Source: Cadophora sp. MPI-SDFR-AT-0126
Lineage: Eukaryota; Ascomycota; Leotiomycetes; Helotiales; Ploettnerulaceae
Direction of reading: 5' to 3'
Assembly: GCA_020747065.1 (NCBI GenBank)
Contig: JAGMVK010000016.1
Span: 806,001 to 870,000, forward strand
DNA length: 64,000 bases
Shown here: piece by piece, positions 55,893 to 64,000 of the stretch
How the letters are laid out: every line of letters starts with the position of its first letter
Position numbering within the stretch: position 1 is the first letter of the stretch
The notes under the pieces: generated by a model
Database searches by the model: none
The model's input: only the letters and a program-made list of their open reading frames with translations
Told to the model about the DNA's origin: nothing
Made by a program: the position numbers and the translations under genes

Positions 55893-56863
55893 ATGAGTGG
55901 ACTAGAGGTCGCAGGTCTGATCATTGGAATAGCAGGACTTGTAACTGTCCTGAGAGAGGCACACACCCTTGTGAAGAAGCACCAGGAGCGTAGCCTTATC
56001 AGGCGAGTAGGCCTCGGAAGTACTGCATCACTGGCTCGGGCACTAGATTCAGGCCAGTTGACGCTTTCATCACGATATTATGGATTTCGAAGTGCGTATG
56101 GCAGCCCATTTGAACAAGGAGATGGTACGTAGAGATATTTGAGAGGGTCCTTGGTGTCTCCGTTGTCCTCTGAATTTTTAAAACTCGGAGTTTTCGTCAG
56201 ACAAGCACTGACGAAAAGATAGAGATTGCAATCCGGCAACTCGAACAATTGCTCTCGCAATTCGAACGAGGCCTCACAGCGGCGCTGAAATCTGCGCAGT
56301 TAGCAGGGCGAATCAACCACCCTTCCGACCTCGTGAGAGTTACTATCACTGGTCGTGCCGATTCTTTGAGATCACTGACTGATCTCGCTCAACGAATTGC
56401 GGCCACCCAATCTATCAGAGCGCCGAGTACTTACCAAAGCTTGAGGCACCCAAGGCAGATTAGCTACAGTAATACCAGCGATTCCCTTGGACTACCCAGT
56501 ACCTATGGGCCCTTGAGGCGGGCAAGCCAATACAAATCTGTGGGGGAGCTCCCTAGAAGACGGGTTCGTGGCCGCTCGCGACTCACCCCTTCTACCACGT
56601 ACAACTCCTCCTCCGGAGGCTCACACAGCTTTCAATTTTCCATCGACTTCCCCGACACGGCTACGAACAGCTTCGACGATGCGCAGCAACCCGTTGGGAG
56701 AAATTTATCGTTGCTAGAGCAGCTGATTAATATGAGGCAAGAACCAGTCGATATGGGACCGCTTGGCTGCGATCTTTGTCACCGGAAGTTCCAGAAAGCA
56801 CATTCATTAGAACAGCACCGAAGATCTAAAGGTCACCTAGCTAGAGAAAGAGGAGAGATGTAA
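55893..56863 (+). CDS. STAND-receptor-like N-terminal domain joined to a C2H2 zinc finger
   Basis: Two exons (55893-56124, 56223-56863) give 290 aa. The N-terminus (MSGLEVAGLIIGIAGLVTVL) is typical of the helical N-terminal domains of fungal NLR/HET-type proteins, which carry a hydrophobic first helix. The middle is Ser/Arg-rich and low complexity. The C-terminus has one zinc finger: C260, C263, H276, H282 (CDLCHRKF...QHRRSKGH), with the longer His spacing of U1-type/RNA-binding fingers. There is no NACHT, NB-ARC, ankyrin or WD region, so this is not a full receptor; it may be a truncated relative or an adaptor. Confidence in the domain names is moderate. Confidence 0.7.
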
Positions 56864-57935
56864 CCTTGAATGGCGTTATAATGATATCAATAGATGGCAG
56901 TGACTGTTGACAGAATCAAGAGATGTCTATGATGGGGATATCTTTTCGAGTGGTATTGAAACGCGAGATCAGGTGTGCGGAGTGATGACCTAGCTCATAG
57001 CAAAACGAGCTTCGATGTCTAGACAGCGAGTAAGGCAAATACTCAAACGAGAGTAATGTATCAGAACAATAATGCTATTTCCTAGATGCCTCATAAAGGC
57101 TACTGGCGCATGACATAAGTAATGATTCGTCTCAGTAGTCTCATAAAAATGACTTTTCTAAATGGCTACTCAGGTTTTGGTAGGATGCGGCCTACCCTAC
57201 TCTGCAAAATACTCGCCTAGCTCCGAGCAGACCTAAGAAGCGGGCCTGCCCAACTCGCACCAAGCCAGCCTCATTTTTCTGAATAGAGGAAGCAATCGCA
57301 ACCTTACTTCAACGAGCATAACAAGCACGCTTTAGAGTGATTATTCGCAGTGGCATGCCTGAGTCATGGCCAAGGCGGCATGCAGCTGTTTCTGCAAGGT
57401 CCGCCATGCTTCCACAGCCCTGACATGGCGTCTTGATATCTAGACATACAGTGTGGCATTGTGATAAAGTGCATTCCAGGAAAAGTCAATGCTTACCTTC
57501 GGTACTCTCTTGGGAATTGTTATGGATGATTGGGGTAGAGGAATTGAGTTGTGACTAATGCAATTCTTAGTACCATGAGTAAATAATGTTCAGTTCTGGT
57601 GTGTGTACTTTGCTAATGCCTTACTTATTTAGGAAATAAACTTTTATGATCCTGAGACATGATGCAAATGTAAGCCCTGTTTACATTGAAACAACTAGAA
57701 TCAACACAGACTGCGAACAAACATTATTTACCAGCTGTATTAAGTTATTGAAGGGATCGGCGATTGGTCTGAACGAGGATCGAGTAGCTCAAATTCTTCT
57801 CACATCCCAACGTGCTTCCTCTAGGAATCTAGAGAGGGACGCGCAGTAGATTCAATAGAAACCATAAAGATAGAGTGACTTACAGCCAACATGTTATGGC
57901 AAAGATGTTATGAGCTAAAGGTCATTTGGAGGGGG
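56864..57935. other. intergenic, no gene seen
   Basis: No motif-bearing frame. Composition is ordinary. Confidence 0.4.
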
Positions 57936-60039
57936 CTAACTCCGATGATCATGCCATATTGACTTTTGCCAATCAGGACTCAAGTAAACTGTGAAATACC
58001 GCTTGAGCAAGTCTAAGCGTCCATTTTTCAAACAGACCATAGTATGACATGAACAACGACCGATACTTTCAATGGTAAACAGGCCACGATCAACAGAACG
58101 CATGCTCAATGTGGCAAAGGAATTCTGGAAGACTTCCAAACATGCGATAGACTTTGCCATATAATCAAGGATAATCAGAAACAAGCCCGCTAGACGATTC
58201 AATACTATGGTGAATGTGCATTCCAGCCAATCGAGCCACGTCCCATACTTTGGACGTGCAGGCCGCGAAATAGTCAACAAAAATGGCAAATACCTACTTG
58301 AATATTTCTTGGTCTTTTCCTTGGATGGTCGTGACCGCGGCATGCATAATTCCTCCCAAGTTATGAACGCCCTCAAACTTTTCTTCATTCCAAGGTCTTC
58401 GCGTCTCGGGCTTCCTGCAAAACCTCTCGGCATCCAGTTCCAAGCGAGTCGGCGTTCGTCAAGAATCCGAAGGCCCCAACGGAAGAGGCAGCCCAGCGTC
58501 CAAGTTCCCAACGCCACAACCACAAGGCTCGTCGACATGCCATCAAGATTTTAGGTTCCATCATCTGACCATCATGCAACTCTCCAAGAATTAGACTTTT
58601 CATCTGTCCTGCGACGTCAAGAAGTCGACCGTAGTGCCCATACATCTCGCAGCGTCGTATATCGCCAACCTTAACCGGATGCGAAAACGGGTCCGAACAC
58701 GATTTTGGTGTGATGCCACCCAACCAATACACCTTCACAGCCCTTCAGCCAAATTATCTTCTCTTGGTGCCAACGGAAGGAACATTTTCGCCGTATCCGG
58801 TCCGTTCGTATTGGTCGGATAAGCGTATACGTCAAGAGCGAGGCTGTGCAATCCAGTTCTTCTGAATTCGATATACCACTTCGCCATGACGTGTACATCC
58901 TAGCATCCTATTCCAGCATTGTCGAAGGCCATAGAAGTGCATGTCCTACGCCGGCTTTATATATCCAAGTTTTGCCCGGAAAGTTCGGAGGGAATGATGC
59001 CAAGCTAACTTTCCCAGTCTTCCGGTGGCCCCCACTCCAGGACCGAAGCTCCAGACTTCCCGAAAGTTGTGATGGCGATGGCGAACTGGCGGGGGGATCT
59101 GATAGTCAGATATCGGGAATGACTCCGAGATCTTGAATGTGGTGACAATGATCGGTTCCATCCTCATGGGAGTGTTGGCCCCAATACATCTGCCGGATGT
59201 GGGGGAAGCGAGCCCTGAATTTAAGTTTCAAGGACCACGAACCCTGTATTTTCCTCGCCTCGACTTTCCAAACTACATGTTCAAGATAATTCTCCTTGAT
59301 GCTGAAGACCAGAAGCCTCGAGCTTGCAGGCCTGCACTCCATCTATTCGAAGAAAGTGGAGCATGTCTGTCCCACAATTCGACATTTGCAGGAAAGGAGA
59401 AAAACAATTTGGCCAAATCTGAAACCCTCATTGGAACGCGCAATGGGCAATTTCAAGAGACATCTCACTCTTGACATGACCATCTGAACTCGGCTACTCG
59501 AAGAATGAGAAAAAGAGAGTAACAGAATCTGATCAGTAATTACAATAGATTTTCTACATCCATATCTCAGCCAGCAGTCTATGCAGAATCAAAAACTTCA
59601 TTAAGCTCTTCAAGACCTGACATTGCATGTTCCGATTACAGTGAGAAATCTGCCTGCAACGTGCTGATTCCACCAAAGTAGCACTGCCTACATGAAGCTC
59701 TTGAACACCAGCCCTTTCCAAAGAGGAAGGGATAAACAATTCCTGGCACTTGTTGAGGAAGCCATCTCGAGAAAATGATGTATCTGGCTTACTAAAATGT
59801 CCGAGTTTGTATGCCTTGTACGCTGTACTGTGAGAATCCACATGCCGCCCGTCTGCGGGGTGCAAACCGCGGCGTCTCAAGAAGGCATTGAAAGGGAGTA
59901 TTTTATTCGACGAATAAGCTTCTTCATTGGGAAGTATCAGACCATGAATGTAGTGATTGATATGCAGAAGTATTGCATTCCTGCATAAAAAAGGGCTGGA
60001 CTGAGCTCCCTCTACCAAAGTAGCTGGATACCCCGCCAT
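57936..60039 (-). pseudogene. possible decayed gene region, unrecognised
   Basis: Several medium frames on the minus strand (58538-57936, 58738-58385, 58898-58671, 59342-59106, 60039-59554) read as protein-like fragments but switch frame repeatedly without clean splice sites. No domain or start could be assigned. It may be an old degraded gene or chance frames in GC-balanced DNA. Confidence 0.25.
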
Positions 60040-61739
60040 GTCACAAGTCTAGAGCTAGCTGCGACGCCAAAAACACAGTCATCAGCCTTGAAACCGTTCT
60101 TACAGCTCATCAAAATGGCTCTAGACGGCGCAGCCTTGCGGCGGGAACCAGCCAAGCTATATCATGGACTCGCATTCACAGCCAAACATCATGCAAGTCC
60201 CGTATGCTGACAGCGGCGCATGATCGTCAATTCGCTGTCATGATCTCTGCCCATTGTTGGGAACATTCCGTAATTTCACAAAATGAAAATCCTACCTAAC
60301 GTACCCAGCCACCCTGATGGTTCCATGTCATGACATGTGTCCCCTCAGTAACTTTCCCAATTGATTCCATGACAAGGCGCCCCCAAAAACGCCAAAGAAA
60401 GCCTACAAGCGACTGAACGAATCCCAAGCTGCCATATAAAGTCGACGTTGAGCTTGGCTTGCATGGGTAGCTTGAAGATGTGTGAAACCTTCCGCCGTGT
60501 CGGGCTCCCTGTGGGCTCGGGCTCGGTTTGATCTGGCCATCCGAGCGGACTTCTTACTCTACCCCTCCGTACTTCGTACCTGCCCAAACCCTCCGCTCCA
60601 CCATCAGCAAATCAAACATCCTTGTCAGGATGCACAGAATACTCTATCAGATCACAATGGCTATGATTTGATGTGCCGAATTCAGGCAGCAGACTGGCCT
60701 CTCCCATGGTCGAGAGGAAACTTAAGTCCGCGAGATTAAGGAGAAAGGATCCTGGGCCGCGGCCTCCTTCGTACTCACTTACTCAGATGCCACTTTCGGC
60801 CGAAAGCGGATATCAATACGGTATGCGTTATGCCTACATTCTGCAACCTGCACGAAACTTTACACATGATCGTGGGGAGATTACTGTGAAGCAGAGTTCA
60901 AGAAGCTTCTCGGCTGTAGAGAAACGGGCGGGGATAAATTGATCTGTTTGGATAAACGGCATTCGATGGTTCAGATGGGTGGCGAGGGAACGGTATTTGA
61001 TTCTGCGTGTCCAGTATCCTGTCAGACGCGTTCGGTCTGACAAGGTTTAGTCGGTAATGGTCTGCCGAATAGACTCCCTACCGGCCAATACGTTGAGCTT
61101 TCTTGAGAGCTTCATTATTGACTAAGAGCTGCTGATGGAGGTATGGTGGTTGTTTAATCATCAGTTGTGGGCAAAAGCCACCAGCGGCATGTGGGTAAGC
61201 AACCAGCGATTGGCGACTGCGTGTCGATTACTTACTCTGCATTAGGCCTACTCTGTATCAGGCCCACCCTACATGCCACGCAATCTTGGCATTAGTGGGG
61301 TTACGTTCTGTACTGTGTGCATAAAGTCCGTATAATCAGGAGGCTGGTTGGCCAGGAATGTCTCCGGCCCCGAGTTAACTTTATTCTACTTCGAGACAAT
61401 GAGGAAAGCTCCAGTTGTAGGTTAGGTTTTTTAGGTGAAGTTTGCTTGATTGATCCACACGGCAGATAGGTTGAAGAGAAATTTGAGTGGTAAAGTTTGA
61501 ATTGACTTCCATCAATTAGGGTTTCCGCCCCTTGAATGCCCCTTCCCTCAGCCTGAACGCCAATTCCACTGGTCAACATCTGAGCGAAGGACCTGTGATA
61601 ACCTCTATAGATACACCCGTCAATGATAGTATTGAACAAGAATGGGAATCATTAGACAGTAGAAGACTCGTAACAGAAAACAATCCCGCCGCTTAGCCAT
61701 TTTCCAAAAAGAAAGAGGTATCAAATGTAAACAATGGGA
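60040..61739. other. intergenic, no gene seen
   Basis: No supported coding, RNA or repeat feature. Short frames on both strands lack motifs. Confidence 0.4.
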
Positions 61740-63007
61740 TTATGCTATGCCCATCTGCGCCTCGTAATCACCAGTGAAAATTATGTTGTCCATCTGATCT
61801 AAGTCGTATCCTGTGTTGCAATCAAGCATGTTCGGCCTGATAGTTCCATCCGCAAAGTTCAACCCGTCATTGATTTGCATTGCTTTGAGCGCATCCGAAT
61901 CGAAGCCGCCCTGTCTCGCTAGAGGTGATGATCTTGGGACCTGGATTTGTTGCCTCATGTAATGCGCTGTAAGGTCGAGCGCATGCGCTGGTCCAAGGAA
62001 TTCATCTGTGCCTGCCCAAGGAGAGAAAGGTGAAGCGTTACGGAACATAGGTGATTCTGTCTGATAGTCGGTATATATGGGCGAGGGCATCGAGTTGGTG
62101 GTATCCAGGGATGGGCGAGGTTGATACATGGGCTCCGCCTCATATGATGGTCTTTGCGCAATACTCAGTGGCACAGGTTTTCGGGGCGCAATCTTTGTAG
62201 CTGCTTGCTTTTGTGCCCACATCATCTGGTTGTAGTCCTTGGACAAATTCGAGTGATCGCTTTCACTACTGCTTGCTCGGTCTGTTCTTTGGAGTCCAGG
62301 AGAATATGACGATGAATCTTCCGAATGCTTGCGACTCCCATTATCCTCCGATGCCATCTCCGACCTCGCAGACTGTAATTGTGCTTGTAATTCAGCGAAG
62401 TCTTGTTCCCCCTCAGGAAATGCGTAGGGAAGGTCTGGCGAGGCGCGAATGCATCCAAGCTTGGAAGCGATGTCGTGAATTACTGGTTGCCCTCTATCAT
62501 TCAATTCAGGTTCCCCAAGATCCCACTGCTCGCCATTGCGGACCATAGTGTAAAGCTTTTGAACTGTTGCAATCAAGGCGTATTGGGTGTTCTCCAGTAC
62601 TTCGGCATACCTGGTAGTAAGTGATTAGCTTGGGGTATGTCATCACTCAATAAATACTCACCCTCGAGGCAATTGTTTGAATTCAGTCTTCTTTCTGCTT
62701 CCAGCTGTACATACTAATCCATCGTCTTTACATCTTTTACAAGGTGACTCTCCATCGCACTAGGCAAGTCAGCAAGAAACTCGTCATATAGTGACAAATA
62801 TCTTACCTTGGTCTTCTTCATGCGACACCTTTCACATGCCTTCCAAACTCTTTTGTGTCTTCCATCTAACACAACTGAACTATGTTCGTGTGATGAGCTT
62901 GATCTTTTCGAACTTCTGTTGAGTGACTTGGAAGGTTTCGACATCTTTCTTGATAGGTGTGACTTGTTGTCGTCCAATGGTGGAGAAGGTAAACCAGCAT
63001 TAGACAT
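61740..63007 (-). CDS. Zn2Cys6 transcription factor, fluconazole-resistance-protein-1 (FCR1)-like
   Basis: Three exons (63007-62807, 62759-62662, 62610-61740) give 389 aa. The cluster C58-C61-C68-C74-C77-C84 (ACERCRMKK..., CDGESPCKRC) is split by intron 1 right after Lys67, a common position. The region after it (YAEVLENTQYALIATVQKLY, GEPELNDRGQPVIHDIASKL) is characteristic of a conserved Pezizomycotina regulator annotated as FCR1-like. The C-terminal 200 residues are Ser/Pro/Gln-rich, an activation-type region, and no MHR domain is seen. It is expected to be nuclear and DNA-binding. The target genes are unknown and no neighbouring pathway is obvious. Confidence 0.9.
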
Positions 63008-64000
63008 ACTCGAAAAGAAATCAAAAGAAGTGTGGTGGGGTGGGGAGGCTGAAGTATTTGAATGTGGAAAAGGATATCGAAGCTCGATATTGGACAGTCG
63101 GGTTTGATTATGTGACTGTGCTGATTCAGAGAGTCATCCAAGGGCGGCCGGTTTAGTAGCTGATTATGTCCGAGAAGTCTCTTTCGAAAAAAAGGCGGGA
63201 ACGGTGTGTCAAGTGCTGACTTTACAGGACCCTGAAGATCAAGAGCTATCTGCAGGATAGGAAATCGATCCGAGAACGGAAGCAATTCCAGGCCAGCTTT
63301 GTTGTGGATGACTGCACGTCAGGTAGGGTCTGGTGCAGAATTGTTGTGACGGGCTAGATGTTCATGAAATGGAAAAATGAGAAGAGTGTGGGGGAAGAAC
63401 GCCACGAATATAAAGAGAATCTGAGACGTGAAATTCGATAGCATCATGAGAAACAAGGAGAGCGGAGCTGGGCTTGCATTTGTATTATTCGAGTAGGCTA
63501 TGAGCTATGAGCTCTTGCTTGGGCTGGGGGGCACATTCCTGGGCTTAGCTTCTCGGATCGCGAAAGGTCTTACACCGATTGTACGGCGGACCAGACAGAC
63601 TTCTCGGACACAAGTTATGAAGATCCGTCGGTATTGGCTGGACGCCGAGATTATGCATGGGACCAGGGTGAAAAGCCTCACGTACTGTAACCCGAGAGAG
63701 CGAAGCCCTAGAGACGACGTGGACTGCGAGACAGGGTTGTTGGCATCAATCCACAAGGGGGCCATTGCGGCTAACCTTGAGGGTTCACCACCCACAATAA
63801 TGACGCTGTATGCGAATTCTCCCTGAGATGGCCTCAGTGAAGGTTTAGGTTTCTGGAACAAGAATTTCTCATAAGCAGATCCCGGGATCATTTCTAGCTC
63901 GAGTATCATAAAGTCCGGCATAACGTTATTACCCATCATGTGGTTTTTGATTATGAGTAAAGTCATTGCCGACTGATTCCCTTCCGCTACCAGGTGCCCG
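63008..64000. other. promoter side of the regulator and window end
   Basis: Overlapping frames at 63500-63966 on both strands have no motif. No feature supported. Confidence 0.4.

Overview
The window is fungal nuclear DNA from a filamentous ascomycete (Pezizomycotina). Helotiales/Leotiomycetes would fit, but that placement is inference. Genes are split by many short introns of about 45-120 bp. Families present include fungal-only ones: Zn2Cys6 regulators, a HET-domain protein, a UstYa-type oxidase, fungal P450 and FAD monooxygenases. Exon models were built by hand from splice sites, reading phase and family motifs; total exon lengths are divisible by three for every spliced model given.

Layout. 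(1) 0-6 kb: small membrane-anchored secreted proteins around a cytochrome P450. (2) 6.4-19.2 kb: a catabolism or secondary-metabolism style run: MFS transporter, two short-chain dehydrogenases, a C2H2/Zn2Cys6 regulator and a phenol-hydroxylase-like FAD monooxygenase, with no PKS, NRPS or terpene backbone gene. (3) 19.4-31 kb: more small signal-peptide/TM proteins, a HET protein, a non-autonomous Tc1/mariner-like element, an aldo/keto reductase and a GPI-anchored protein. (4) 31.8-39.9 kb: a KH-like mini-protein, a secreted Cys-tail protein, then a UstYa-family (DUF3328) oxidase gene facing a secreted precursor with four internal peptide repeats, followed by a phosphopantetheinyl transferase. 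(5) 41-47.5 kb: aquaglyceroporin, NmrA-like protein, alpha/beta hydrolase. (6) 48-57 kb: a Lys-rich protein followed by four tandem candidate last exons, a 959-aa protein with three perfect and several degenerate zinc clusters, and a STAND-receptor-like N-terminal domain joined to a zinc finger. (7) 57-64 kb: mostly unrecognised or decayed sequence plus one Zn2Cys6 regulator.

Most interesting: the precursor at 37785-38182 with the UstYa-like gene at 34390-35744 looks like a small, undescribed ribosomal-peptide (dikaritin-type) locus. Its units alternate A-B-A-B, its junctions are Lys-Lys, and the oxidase may carry a frame lesion. Second is the array of four phase-matched terminal exons at 48974-49.7 kb, which could give one protein several interchangeable C-termini. 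Third is the set of small signal-peptide plus TM proteins scattered over the first 30 kb.
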